64,000 bases of DNA from Bos javanicus (GCF_032452875.1 NC_083877.1:45185724-45249723); one strand, 5' to 3'. Positions 20,081-31,103 are shown, numbered from the stretch's first letter. Notes: a model not told the origin generated them from the letters alone. Numbers and translations: made by a program.

Positions 20081-20900
20081 CGCTTCCGCTTAGCAACCCC
20101 ACGCGGTTGCTAAGGAGGGGCGATGGCGGGGATGACCCGGAAGTGGTGTTGTCCCCTTCTCACTGCCGGCTTTAAGTTTGTCCTATCGGGAGGGCCAGGG
20201 TGCTCTGCGCCGGGCCGAGGGTGGGGCCAGCGCTAGAGGTTCCGGATCGGCTTCAGCCGCCCCTCGGCTCCTCGCCTTACCCCTCCCCTCCCGCGCCTCT
20301 CCTCCCTCCCTTTCCTGGGAAGAGAGAAGCCAACGCTGCGGGTGGGTAGAGAAGCACTCGGCGCCTCCGGGAGGGGACTGCGCCCGCCCCATCTGAGTCC
20401 CGAAGCACGGCCAGACCAGGTACGCGCTCCGTCTTCGACGGGGTCCAGGAGGCTGGAGCCTGAGAGTGTGTGTGTATCTGGGGGCTTGTGGGGGGCCCCC
20501 TTCTCCAAATCGCGGAGGGGAGCGCGGAGATACTGGGTGGGGCGGAGGCCGGCGTGTGTAACTGTAGAGGGTTGCGGAGGTGGAATGGAAGGGTTGGGGG
20601 GTCACGGCTGACGGAGAGTTTCGGGCGGTCCGGTCGAGGTTGCGGAGGAGGCGCCCCCTCGTATACTGAAGACTTCGGTCGATGTGGACCGGGAGTTTGC
20701 CACCTGGAGGGTTATCTCTGAAAGAGGGGGGCATCCTCTGGGTCCAAAAGGAGAGCCCGGACCCTGGCGGGGTAGATGGGGCAATCGCATACTTCCATTG
20801 CCCGACTCTTCTGCCCACCTCGCTGGGATAGAGCCCGGCTTCTAGGGTTGTGGGGGTTGTGAGTCGGCTGGGCACCGCGGGGAGCCGCCCTTGGCAGAGC
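20080..20900 (+). promoter_or_regulatory. CSNK1G1: CpG island, probable CSNK1G1 promoter
   Basis: An abrupt GC- and CpG-rich island in AT-rich surroundings. It holds an inverted repeat CTTAGCAAC / GTTGCTAAG (20089-20097 and 20106-20114, 8-nt spacer) like a palindromic RFX X-box, and an ETS site CCGGAAGTG (20137-20145). No TATA box is visible, as usual for housekeeping promoters. Assignment to CSNK1G1 rests on recalled human gene order and the similar spacing of about 8 kb between the PCLAF 3' end and the CSNK1G1 start. The gene itself is not proven by coding sequence here. Confidence 0.65.
20150..20419 (+). other. CSNK1G1: Probable non-coding first exon of CSNK1G1
   Basis: Downstream of the RFX-like and ETS sites the GC-rich sequence reaches a near-consensus splice donor, GACCAG/GTACGC, at 20419/20420. 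CSNK1G1 codes for a membrane-associated Ser/Thr kinase, and its first exon in mammals is, as I recall, 5' UTR only. No start codon with casein-kinase sequence is found, so the exon would be untranslated. The 5' border is a guess from the position of the promoter elements. Confidence 0.5.
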
Positions 20901-21500
20901 TAGGGCAGTAGAGTGGGTTAGGAGACCTCCCTCCTCACAACTTCCGTGCGCTTCCCCCACTTCTTCCTTTACTGCTCTCTAGCCCCAGTATCTTTACAGG
21001 AGCGGTCCCTCACTCCCCAAGTGGCGCAAGCATCACAGAGTAAAAGAAAGAGGGTGGAACTGGGTTTGTTTCCCATAAATGATGCTTCGAATGTTTGGGA
21101 AGTGCCAGATTGACATAGTCAACCAAGTCTCCTAGATCAGTATTAAGTCTGGTCTGAATTTTAGAAAAGTGCAAGCCTGAAAAGCACCAACCTAGAGTCT
21201 AGTCTGGCATATCCTTGTTTAGTAGGTATGCATGTTTATAACAAACAGAGTTGGGGGACCTTCAAAACATAGAGGTCTAAGCGAGACATGTTGAGGCAAG
21301 CCTTTGCCAACATCTTTCTTACCTGCCAGTTAGCTTGCCCTAGTTTAAATGAAGCAGAAAGATCCTCTTCATTTATATTTCGATCAGAGACTGAATTGTA
21401 GGTTCTTTGTGGTTATAGATGTATCAGAATAGATACGTGAACGTTCAAAGAGAGAGAGAGAGACAAGGTTCCCTGCTTTTGAGCCTATCTCTTAATCTTT
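20900..21500. other. Start of presumed CSNK1G1 intron 1
   Basis: GC content falls off after 20950. A short (GA)n run lies near 21453-21464. No coding exon recognised. Confidence 0.45.
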
Positions 21501-21507
21501 TAAGGAG

Positions 21508-21690
21508 ATAATTGTGGTCAAGTGGAAGTATTGGCTTTGAGGTTAGGCAAATCTGGGATTGAACCAGGACTGCCTCTGGATAGTTGCTGACCTTGGGTTA
21601 AGTCATGGAACCTAGCAGAGATTCAGTTTCTCCATATGTAATATGAGTTAGAATTCTAATCAGTTTTATAAAAGGAGGGGTTAATGTATT
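21508..21690 (+). mobile_element. MIR SINE
   Basis: The MIR core order is visible: TGGCTTTGAGGTTAGGCAAA, CTGGGATTGAACCAGGACTG, TGACCTTGGGTTAAGTCA and TCAGTTTCTCCATATGTA. Diverged, as expected of this ancient family. Confidence 0.82.
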
Positions 21691-22437
21691 TAAATAATAG
21701 CTTTAAATGAAAGCACCTTCCATTTGAAAGATGAATTATGAATAATCTTACACAGTCTGGGCAGCCCAGTTTTGTGGAATGAGGTTTGAGATAGGAGAAG
21801 AACTGGATGATGTTCCAAATCATGTATACACAGCAGGACTTTGATTAGCTTCTAGATATTGATCATAAGTAGCGTGAAACTCAGTTGTTAGTAGTTTCTT
21901 AAAACTCTGAAAAATAAAGCAGAATGTGTGCATTAACTGAAATAACCAAGAATGTTTCAGAGGTTTTTTTTTTTTTCAGATTTGTGATGTGTATAGTATG
22001 GATTGATAAGTAAAACATTGTAAAATTTATAATGTATATAAATCTTAATTAACATCACATATTTCTGGAGAGAATTAAAATTGGGGCATAAAATAGAAAG
22101 TAGTTGTAATTTTAAGAATAAAATCAACACAAGGAGCCATGACTCATTTTGGAGTTAAACTGTTTGCAAAACTTAGATATGTGTAATATATGTAAAATAA
22201 GTGAAATGGAATGAAGCTCTGCCCTTAAGTCTTTTGTGATGATGATGTAGAAATATATCTCAGAAACATGAAATCTTTGTTAATTTGTTTTGTAGATTTT
22301 AAAATGATAGTTAATTTGTAACTTGTTGTATGTCAGATTTTGAGCTCATGTAGTTTGCTTTTTGGTGTAACTTAAAATTAGTAATTTTGAGGGGTGGGGG
22401 AGGTTATGCAGAGTGGCCTACAGGATCTTGTTCCCTG
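21691..22437. other. Intronic unique sequence
   Basis: No feature recognised. Confidence 0.4.
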
Positions 22438-22440
22438 TGC

Positions 22441-22640
22441 ATGGGTGTTTAGTGGTGTCGGACTCTTTGTGACCTCATGGACAGTAGCTCTCCAGACTCT
22501 GTCCATGGGATTCTCCAGGCAAGAATGCTGGAGTTGTTTGCCATTTCCTCCTCCAGAGGTCTTCCCGACCCAGGGATTGAACTTCATGTCTCCTGCGTTA
22601 GCAGGCAGCTTCTTAACGACTGAGCCACCTGGGAAGCCCT
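22441..22640 (-). mobile_element. Bov-tA SINE
   Basis: Reverse complement of the family: GTGTCGGACTCTTTGTGACC at the tail side, TTGCCATTTCCTCCTCCAG, then the tRNA head ending TGAGCCACCTGGGAAGCCC. Confidence 0.9.
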
Positions 22641-22722
22641 TAGTTCCCTGACCAGGGATCAAACTTCTATCCCTGCAGTAAAGTACGAAGTCCTAACTAT
22701 GGGATCACCAGGGAATTCCTGG
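22641..22722 (-). mobile_element. CHR-type SINE fragment
   Basis: TTAGTTCCCTGACCAGGGAT to GATCACCAGGGAATTCC, the reverse of a CHR head. Confidence 0.8.
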
Positions 22723-24567
22723 TAATTTTTAATTTTTAAATGTACTTTATACTCAACAGATAAATCAAATAACTTGCTTTAATAATAGTTTTTTTGTGTG
22801 TGAAAAGTGGTTACAAAATGTGTAATTCAGTATTACTTTTTAGAGAAGTTTATAGGTTTTCCATAATTTTGAGAGAATTTTCAAATATATTTCTTCTTTG
22901 TGTTTTTCTTAAACAAAGTTGAATTTTTTTTTTTAAATAAAACTGTCCAGCTATGTTGCATGCTCATTGAGGTAGAAATACTATTTTAAATTTTATCCGT
23001 CACTGCAGCTACGTAATAGGCACCCAATAGATATTGGTCAAATTGATAACTGGATGGATATATTTTAAATTATTGATAAGATACTTATACTATTTTTTAA
23101 AGAATTGAAATTATGTTTTTACTAATGTCGTGGACTTTTTGTAAGGTTATTCACCTTTCTAAATGGCTTTTCTGAGATTGTAAAGTCTTTACTATATATC
23201 TAAACATTTAACGGTTTTCCTGGATCATTATTTTTCAGCATCTTTGAATCTTAAAGTTGAGGTCATATTATCTTGCTTTGGTAAAGCCATGAGAAGCTCT
23301 CTTTTTTTCTCTATCTTCTCATAAAACTTAAATAATTTATTTTGGTATAAGACATAGGATACTAGCTGTAAAAAGATATATCAGAAATGTGGGCAGTAGT
23401 AGAGACTGTTACATGTGATACTTTTCTCAATGACCTTTTCCACTTAAACAATGTATGTGGCCATTCCACGAATGTTTGCAGTTGTCATTTATGGAATTTG
23501 CTTGTCAGGAAATCTAAAAATGACTAAACCTTCCTTTAACGTCTGTCTCTTGGATGATCTCAGAAAGCCTTAGGAAAGATGGGGAAGGTTTATATAGCAT
23601 ACTAGAATATATAATGAACAAAGTACAGTTAACTTTATTGGTGTTGTCAAACCAGAAGTGAATTACTGTGGAAATGTTTCAGAAATGCCAGGCAATGCTT
23701 TACTCAAACCAAATGAGTATTCTTCCAGAGCTTGTTTCTATTTTAGAGCTTATTTCTCTTTGGAGCTATGATTTGGTCTCTAGTAAGGATAAATAATCAT
23801 CGTATACAGAAAAAAAAGGCTGATATCATAGACAGACTTTATTCTCACCAGTCTTGATAGAAACTGCTTCAGTGGCCTCAGATAAATGAAAGTAGATTTT
23901 CATGAAAGAACTTTAGAATTTGTGGAAGGATAGTTTTTCTCTATTTAACATCTAACTTGTCTCTACTCATTTCTGCCTAATATAGAAGCTGGGAAGAAAA
24001 AAAAAAAAGAATTTACTTCAAAATTAGCATTTTATGTTTTGTAGGTTAATTATTTGGAGAGCTAAATTGGATTTTGACATTATTGAGATTTTGTTCAAGA
24101 TGGACTCGGGAAAAAAAATTAAAAGAGATGCCATCTGTTTCAGATTCCTATTCCCTCACCCCTTCATGTTTCGTGGCTTTGAATTCATCAGATTTTTTTT
24201 TTCAAAAGTCAAACCCCTCAGTAGATGTAGGTTATATAATTTCAGTTGTATCAGTGAACATGTAGCTAAAAGAACTTGCATTTATATTGAGTTACACAGA
24301 AAGATCTCAGAGGTTGGTTAAAAGTAATTGTTATTTCAAACTATCTGAACATTATATACCTTCATACATCTTTGTTATCATTTGCTTAATAAATCATTCT
24401 TGTCATTACTGCTTGCCACTTATGGGTGGAAGCTGCTAAAAAAAATGGATTATGGAGATATATAATAAATCCTTTTTTCCCTCTGTTACAACTGGAAGAG
24501 AAGCTTCTTCTGGAAGAAGATTTTTTTAATTTACTGATGAATCCACTTAAACTTATTCTTTTTTTCT
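22723..24567. other. Intronic unique sequence
   Basis: About 1.8 kb of AT-rich DNA without recognised repeat or exon. The frame at 24034-24321 shows no family features. Confidence 0.4.
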
Positions 24568-24703
24568 TTATTTATTTTCCATCTTTTGGCCTCACCTCAT
24601 GACATGTAGGATCTCTTTTTTTCCCTGATCAGGGATCGAATCCAAGCCCACTGCCTTGGAAGCACGGAGTCTTAGCCACTGGATTACCAGGGGACATCTC
24701 TAA
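24568..24703 (-). mobile_element. CHR-type SINE
   Basis: TTTTGGCCTCACCTCATGAC, TCCCTGATCAGGGATCGAAT and TTAGCCACTGGATTACCAGG, the reverse-strand CHR pattern. Confidence 0.83.
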
Positions 24704-24740
24704 ATGTATTCTTTTAATAGTGAGTTTTGCCTTGTTGTTT

Positions 24741-25013
24741 TGGAGAAGGCAATGGCACCCCACTCCAGTACTCTTCTTGCCTGGAAAATGGATGGAGGAG
24801 CCTGGTAGGGTGCAGTCCATGGGGTCGCTAAGAGTCGGACACGACTGAGCAACTTCCCTTTCACTTTTCGATTTCATGCATTGGAATAGAAAATGGCAAC
24901 CCACTCCAGTGTTCTTGCCTGGAGAATCCCAGGGACGGGAGAGACTGGTGGGTTGCCGTCTATGGGGTCGCACAGAGTCGGACACGACTGAAGTGACTCA
25001 GCAGCAGCAGCAG
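24741..25013 (+). mobile_element. BovA2 SINE (dimer)
   Basis: Two BovB-derived monomers in tandem, each GGAGAAGGCAATGGCACCCC-like to GTCGGACACGACTGA, joined by TTTCATGCATTGGAATAGA and ending in (AGC)n. The duplication CCTTGTTGTTT at 24730-24740 and 25014-25024 frames it. Confidence 0.93.
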
Positions 25014-25226
25014 CCTTGTTGTTTAGTTGCTAAGTCGTGTCCAACTCTGCGACCCCATGGACTGTGCCAGGCTCCTCTGTCTGTAGGATTTCCCAGGCAA
25101 GAATATTGGAGTGGGTTGTCATTTCCTTCTCCAAGGGATCTTCTTGAACCAGGGATTAATCACGCCTCCTGTGTCTTCTGCATTGGCAGGTGAATTCTAT
25201 ACTACTGGGCCACCTGGGAAGCCCAT
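25014..25226 (-). mobile_element. Bov-tA SINE
   Basis: Reverse orientation: TTGCTAAGTCGTGTCCAACT, TTGTCATTTCCTTCTCCAAG, and head end CTGGGCCACCTGGGAAGCCC. The BovA2 just to the left inserted at its A/T-rich 3' tail. Confidence 0.9.
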
Positions 25227-25290
25227 GTGGATGTCCAATTGTTTTATTAAAATATTTTCTATCCTAACATGTTAATGTGGTATTTTTTTA

Positions 25291-25419
25291 AAAAGACTTT
25301 ATTTATTTATTTTTGGCCACACAGCATGGGAGATCTTAGTTCCTCTACCAGGGACTGAACCCACACCCCCTGCAGTAGAAGGTTGGAATCTTAACTGCTG
25401 AACCACTGGGGAGTCCCAA
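25291..25419 (-). mobile_element. CHR-type SINE
   Basis: TTTATTTTTGGCCACACAGC, TACCAGGGACTGAACCC, and CTGCTGAACCACTGGGGAG. Confidence 0.85.
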
Positions 25420-25790
25420 GACTATTTTTTAGAGCAGTTTTAGGTTCACAGGAAAGTTGAGAGGAAGGTACAGAGATTTCCTATCTACTCTCTGTTCCCA
25501 CACATGCATAGCCTCCCCCATTATCTATATTCTCTACCCAAGTAGTACATTTGTTATAATTATGAACCTACATTGATACATAATCTCCCAAAGTCCATAG
25601 TTTAATTTAGGATTGATTCTTTGTACTGTACATACTATGGGTTTGGAAACATGTGTAGTAACATTTATCCATTGTAATAATATACAGGGTATTTTCAATG
25701 CCTGAAAATCCTCTGTGCTCTGCCAATTTATCCCTCCCACCACCCTAATTCTTGGGTAGTTTTTTTCTTTTTTAGAAATAAAATGAATAA
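25420..25790 (-). mobile_element. Old L1 fragment (antisense)
   Basis: TTTTAGGTTCACAGGAAAGT, CACATGCATAGCCTCCCCCA and AAAGTCCATAGTTTAATT are recognisable antisense L1M 3' phrases. The stretch at 50870-51490 is a second copy of the same region. Confidence 0.75.
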
Positions 25791-26654
25791 AATAATTCCT
25801 GGGGGTGGTTTTGAAATGAGATTTTTCTAACATTTTGAGATGTAATTGTTCAGTCTTGAGTTTGCATTTCAGAAAGGTTGATGCTGGGTCATTAGGTGTT
25901 AATTGACAGGTGCTGTAATTCTTTGAGATATGTAATGGGGCATTAGGAAATGTGAACTAAATGTACTTTCCACATAGCAATTGCAGGTGGTAAGGAGGCT
26001 TGATAAGAGATCTGAGTTGAGGAGTTTTGAACTGTTACTAAAGTTAAGGTCTTTTGCCGCTTGCATTTCATCGTCGTGCAGGTTTTGGCTATACGGACTG
26101 CTTTTGGCTGTCCTCTCCTGGGTCATCTTCCTATTGCAGTTGTTGAAGGCCATCCAGAAACCTGAGCTGGCAAAGTCTGAGTAGAAGGGACATCATAGGT
26201 GCTGCTGTAGCTGCCTGGTATTTCAAATTCGGATTCAGAGTGGAAATAACTATTTTAAAAGTAATAAAATGCTGTCCTGACGCACTGTTTCTCACATAGC
26301 CCAAGTAGTAATTGTTAGAATCCTCTTTCAGTTGGCTTTATAACTGTCCTGTCCTGGTTTTCTAGGACACCTATTTTCCAAAACGCTTTAACCTTAAATT
26401 GGTATTGTGACAGCCAAATATTCCAGTCATCTAGACTATGACGCAAAAAATGTGTACGCAAAAAATGTTTAAAAACTCCATGCTTGATGGATTTTGTTTC
26501 CTTTTTCACCTAGTTGAATAAAACAGACCTGAGGAACGATCTGTTTGTGTGAAAGCACTTAGGTTTTCCAAAGATAGATGCTCTCCCAATCAATCAATAC
26601 ATAAATAAGCTCGTTTAGCCTTTAATGGGATCCATCTGGTTAATGCTTATGTTT
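25791..26654. other. Intronic sequence with a membrane-segment-like frame
   Basis: A frame without stops (25981-26184) ends FWLYGLLLAVLSWVIFLLQL LKAIQKPELAKSE, which looks like one hydrophobic helix with a charged tail. It has no ATG, and I do not recognise the family. It may be the remnant of a retrocopy or chance. AATAAA occurs at about 26264. Confidence 0.3.
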
Positions 26655-26835
26655 CTTGAGTTTCAGAGATTATGGAATCATAAAGTAAAAGAAAACTTGG
26701 AAATGGTCTAGTTAGACTTTCTCATTTTACAGCTGAGATTACTTAAGTATAGAGAGACTGAGACTTGATCTAGATTGTATAGCTGATGAATCACACTGGA
26801 ACCCAAGTCTCCTGACTTCTATTCCAGTTGTTTCT
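26655..26835 (+). mobile_element. MIR-type SINE
   Basis: TTTCTCATTTTACAGCTGAG, AGAGAGACTGAGACTTGATC and CACTGGAACCCAAGTCTCCT match the conserved core and 3' part of MIR/MIR3 elements. Confidence 0.65.
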
Positions 26836-27726
26836 GATATAATATACCAGTTTGTTCTCTTAATGAAGATAAATGATTTTGTAAGAAGTAAAATTTCCAA
26901 TTTAAGTAGACTGTTAAATAACTACAGAATTAAAATTAAGGTATTTAGTTGAAATCCTAAATTAATTAGTTAATTTATGAAGTGTTGAGTTAGTATTTTT
27001 AAATACTAGGTGTCACTGGATCTTTAGTTATAAGCAAATTTATTACTTTTCATATTCTAGATAGAAATCAACCAGTTCAAAAATAATGATATTATAGCCT
27101 ATATTTAGCAAGCACATATTTGACTGCATTAAAATGAATCTTAATGTATTTTTTTCTTTGTGCAGTGGAGATAATCTGTTAATATTTAATGTCATAAAGC
27201 AACAGTGGAGTTCTACTTTATGTAGTGGTATATTTATAAAACTAGAGTGGAGTGTTATGTAAAACTGAAAGTACAGATTAATTTAATATGCATCTGGTGA
27301 ATTCAGGGCTTGAAGGATGCACATCTGTTGAGAAAACAAATCATAGAACTATTCAGAGCTTCAGCATCTTTAAATATGTGGGCTTTGATTCTCTTTAACT
27401 GTTTTGAAACAGTCTTTAATGGATTTAGAAAAGGCCATTTGCTCTAAGGAAGCAACTATGAAGCCATTTATGATGCTATTAATCATTTTATTATTCTTCA
27501 CAGCATTTTGATACATTAATTTTTTTCAGTTTATTTATTGGGGGAGGAAGGAGTTAAATGACTCACAGTAACAAAATAAGTTTGTTGCAGAACTGTATTT
27601 AAAAAAGGAGGGAGTATAGTTTCCTGAACTGGATAGAGTAGAAGTATTTAAAGCTCTGAATTTCAGTTTGAATGCACAATCGGTGAGGAAACACTCTGAG
27701 TTCCTACTGTGTATTATCATTGTACT
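26836..27726. other. Intronic unique sequence
   Basis: No feature recognised. Confidence 0.4.
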
Positions 27727-27739
27727 AGTATTGTAGTTA

Positions 27740-27860
27740 TGGAGGAGGAAATGGCAACCCACTCCAGTGTTCTTGCCTGGAGAATCCCAGGGATGGGGGA
27801 GCCTGGTGGGCTGCCGTCTCTGAGGTCGCACAGAGTCGGACACGACTGAAGTGACTTAGC
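27740..27860 (+). mobile_element. BovA SINE monomer
   Basis: GGAGGAGGAAATGGCAACCC to GTCGGACACGACTGAAGTGA. It is framed by the 13-bp duplication AGTATTGTAGTTA at 27727-27739 and 27861-27873. Confidence 0.94.
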
Positions 27861-28064
27861 AGTATTGTAGTTAAGATGGAACTTCAAGATATAATCATTG
27901 ATCAAGCTTGAGAATGAATTTAAAATGAAAGGTGGAGAGTAACATGATTTCATATGTAACCAAGTGCAAACTTGTTACAGTCTAATAGCACTATAGGAGT
28001 TTGGGGGGGAGAAAATTCAGTGAGCCTTCATTAATTCTGATGGGAAGAAGATTGAAGGTAAAGT

Positions 28065-28340
28065 AGGGATCTCAACTTTGCTGCTTATTAAAATCACATG
28101 GGGACTCTTGTCCCAGGATCAGTTGAACCAGAATCTCAGGGTTGGGACACTCATAGTTTTTTGTTTTGGGGCCGCACTGTGCACCTTGTGGGATCTTAGT
28201 TCCCTGACCAGGGATTGAACCTGTGCCGCTGTCCTGAACACTGGACTTCCAGGGAATTCCCCTACTCCTAGTTTTTAAAATCCTCCCCAAGGTGATTGTA
28301 ATGTGCAGGGGGTGTTGAGAACCACAGGCTTTAAGGATGG
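28065..28340 (+). mobile_element. MER5-like hAT element, split by a SINE
   Basis: The left part (CTTATTAAAATCACATGGGG, AACCAGAATCTCAGGGTTGG) and the right part (GTGATTGTAATGTGCAGGGG, GTTGAGAACCACAG) are the two halves of a MER5-type element. A CHR SINE lies between them. Confidence 0.65.
28158..28262 (-). mobile_element. CHR-type SINE nested in MER5-like element
   Basis: TTTTGGGGCCGCACTGTGCA, TTCCCTGACCAGGGATTGAA and TGGACTTCCAGGGAATTCC. Confidence 0.85.
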
Positions 28341-28486
28341 GTATGATTTGGATAGTCAGGAAAGTATTTCGGGGCAGCAGAGTTATAGCAGGGTCAGGAC
28401 AGTTGGGCACACCCTGTAAAACTAATGAAAGTTGTATATTCGGTTTAGGTAATAGGGAGAAATAAGACTAAGGAGGCAGAATGAAA

Positions 28487-28697
28487 GTATGAAAATGTTA
28501 GTCAGTCATGTCTGACTCTTCTCGAGCCCTTGGACTGTAGCCTGCCAGGCACTTCTGTCCATGGAATTCTCCAGGCAAGAATACTGAAGTGGGTTGCCAT
28601 TTACTCCTCTAGGGGATCTTCTCAACCCAGGGATTGAACCTGGGTCTCCCGCATTGCAGGCAAATTCGTTAACCACCTGAGCCACCAGGGAAGCCCT
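28487..28697 (-). mobile_element. Bov-tA SINE
   Basis: TTAGTCAGTCATGTCTGACT, GGTTGCCATTTACTCCTCTA and the head end CCTGAGCCACCAGGGAAGCC in reverse orientation. Confidence 0.92.
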
Positions 28698-28717
28698 TAA
28701 GGAGGCAGAAGGGTCGT

Positions 28718-28907
28718 ATTTTAAGCAATACTTCTCAAAGTGTAATTCCTCAACCAACAGCCTCAGAATCACCTGGAAATTCATTATGAAGCAAATTCTG
28801 AGGCTCTGCTTGCTACTTGCTGAATTGGAAACTTCAGGAGTAGATTCCAACAATGTTTTTAACAAGCAATCCATATGATTCCAATGTACACTAGAGTTTG
28901 AGAACAG
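28718..28907 (+). mobile_element. MER5A-like hAT element
   Basis: ATACTTCTCAAAGTGTAATT, CAGAATCACCTGGAAATTCA, GCAAATTCTGAGGCTCTG and AGAGTTTGAGAACAGCAG follow the MER5A consensus I recall. Confidence 0.8.
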
Positions 28908-29164
28908 CAGTTAACAGAGGCTGACGAAAGGCAGAGACTATTAGATTTGATGTCTAGTAAGTGACACATTGAAGGTTTTTTCAGCTGGGGAGTAACAGGA
29001 TGTATATATATGCAAGGTAAATCTGATTATGATGTGCATATCCTTTGGACTAAAAGAGGAATGAAGAAAGCCAGTTGAGGAGGTACAGACATAATCTAGT
29101 GGATATAATCTGGCAGTGACAGCCTGTCCTAGGAAAATCTTAGTGAAAACACAGAGCAGTAATA

Positions 29165-29360
29165 ATAGTGATGGCAGTTTAGTGTTTGTTACATGATAAG
29201 AGTTTGCTCAATGCTTTGGACACATTCTCACAGCAAGCCTCTGAGGTGTAACTGTTATTCCCATTATACAGATCAGAAAGTGAGGCAAAAAAAGGAAGGT
29301 TACCACCAGCTTTCACACTGTTGATAAGTGGGAGACGCAGGATGTCAAGCTCAAGTACTT
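29165..29360 (+). mobile_element. MIR-type SINE
   Basis: CACATTCTCACAGCAAGCCT, TTATTCCCATTATACAGATC and the following GAAAGTGAGGCAAA belong to the MIR/MIRc core. Confidence 0.75.
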
Positions 29361-29668
29361 GTGCCTCTTGAAGAAAAAACTTATGGTACCTGGAGACTAA
29401 CTGGAGTTCAGGAGATAAACAAGGCTCAGAGAAGTTTCAGTCCTTGGTGGCAGATAGCAAGGGGAAGTGACTGTCAGAAGGGAAATAGTCCTTATAGTGA
29501 GTACTGGCTAAGTCATTCAGCCCATTTGAAACTATATTGTAAAAGTGATCATGAGAAATAATGGAAATTTTTGTATTGTGCCTTTTAAGTATAAAGTCCA
29601 AAGTAAGTTGGGATAGCTGAGTTTCTGAGTTTTGTTTGGTCTTTTTGCTCATGGTGAGTAAGTTTAAA

Positions 29669-29711
29669 ACCTCATTGACAAAAAAAAAAAAAAAAAAAAA
29701 CACCTCATTGA
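29669..29711 (+). repeat. Poly(A)-only insertion with 10-bp duplication
   Basis: ACCTCATTGA (29669-29678) is followed by C, 21 A residues (29680-29700), C, and the same ACCTCATTGA (29702-29711). This is the structure left when LINE-type priming copies only a poly(A) tail. Confidence 0.85.
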
Positions 29712-30513
29712 GCTTTCAAAAAATATCTTTTAGATTTTAGTGTAGATAAATCTTTGAGTAAATTATACCTGAGAAGCTTTCTGTAAAACCACTCTTCTCT
29801 TTCTAGAGAAATATTGTGATTTAGGGAAAGGGTTAGGAACATCTTCAGATAGTTTAAGAAATATTTGTGTTACTTTGTTTTAGTTGGGAAGCAGTCAATA
29901 TTGATAGTAAAATAACTTGACATGTTTGGGTACTTGTTTTCATAAAAGGTTATCAGTTATTCATCGAGATAAAATTGACATAATATAAAATCAGCCATTT
30001 TAAAGTGCACAACTTAGTGGCATTTGCTACATTCAGTGTTGTGCAAACCATAACCTTTATATAGTTTCAAAACATTTACATCATTCCAAAAGGAAAATTC
30101 CCAAACCTGTTAAGCAGTTGCTCCCTGTTCCTCTCTCCCTCCAGCCGCTGGCAAACACTCATCGGCCTCCTACCGCCGTGGTTTACCTAGGTTGGGTATT
30201 TCATATAAATGGGATCATACGGTATGTTACCTTTTGTGTCTGCTTCTTTCACTTAGCATAACTTTTTCTAGATCCATCTATGTTGTAGCATGTATCAGCA
30301 CTTCGTTTCTTTCTAATGACTGGATGATATTCCATTGTATGGATATACCACATTTGTTTATCCATTCATCAGTTGATAGGGGTTTTGGTTGTTTTTACCT
30401 TTTGGTTATTGTGAATAGCTCCTGTGAATGCTGACATAAAAGTTTTTGTTTAAATACCTGTTTTCTGTTCTTTGGGATAGGTTCCTAGGAATGGAATTAC
30501 TGGGTCATATGGT

Positions 30514-30665
30514 AATCTTGGAAGATCCCCTGGTGGAGGGCACAGCAACCCACTCCAATATTCTTGCCTGGAGAATTCCATGGACAGAGGAGCCTGGTGG
30601 GCTACAGTCCATGGGGCGGTAAAGAGTTGGACATGACTGAAGCGACGTAGCACACAAACACACAT
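30514..30665 (+). mobile_element. Bov-tA SINE, 5'-truncated, nested in L1
   Basis: GGAAGATCCCCTGGTGGAGG, GGAGAATTCCATGGACAGAG and GTTGGACATGACTGAAGCGA. The host L1 phrase ATGGTAATC before it recurs as ATGATAATC after it, a decayed target-site duplication. Confidence 0.87.
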
Positions 30666-30782
30666 GATAATCCTACTTTTTATTTTTTGAGGAACCACCG
30701 CCTGTTTTGTAGTGACTGTACCATTTTACGTTCTCATCAACAATGTCCAAGGGTTCTAATTTCTCTGTATCCTCACTGAAGT

Positions 30783-30907
30783 TTGTTATTTTATTTATTT
30801 ATACTTCGTCGTGCAACTTGGAGGATCTTAGTTCCCTGCCTAGGGATTGAACCTGGAGCCATGGTGGTGAAAGGGTTGAGTCTTAACCACAGGACTTCCA
30901 GGAATTC
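30783..30907 (-). mobile_element. CHR-type SINE nested in L1
   Basis: TTTATACTTCGTCGTGCAAC, TAGGGATTGAACCTGGAG and ACAGGACTTCCAGGAATTCC. Confidence 0.82.
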
Positions 30908-31103
30908 CCTGTTTATTTTGTAATTATAGCCATCCTAGTGGGTATAGGTATCTCACTGTGATTTTGATTTGCATTTCCCTCATGGCTGATGGTGAGTATA
31001 TTTTTTAGAGCCCATTAGCCAGCTGTGTATCGTTTCTGGTCTATGTAAGTCCTTTGCCAATTCTGTTTTTTGGTAGAGTGTACATTTTACTTTAAATAAA
31101 CAA

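Larger units (their letters stand above)
29960..31103 (-). mobile_element. Old L1 fragment (antisense), interrupted twice
   Basis: Antisense L1M 3' phrases run through the stretch: GCCATTTTAAAGTGCACAAC, TTCTTTCACTTAGCATAAC, GATATTCCATTGTATGGATA, GGAATTACTGGGTCATATGG, then after the insertions GCCATCCTAGTGGGTATAGG and GATTTGCATTTCCCTCATGG. A Bov-tA and a CHR SINE split it. Confidence 0.82.

Noticed and set aside
20183..20875. A 230-residue reverse-strand frame in the CpG island
   Set aside because: Proline/arginine-rich composition from GC-rich DNA; no family features, and long stop-free frames are expected in such islands.
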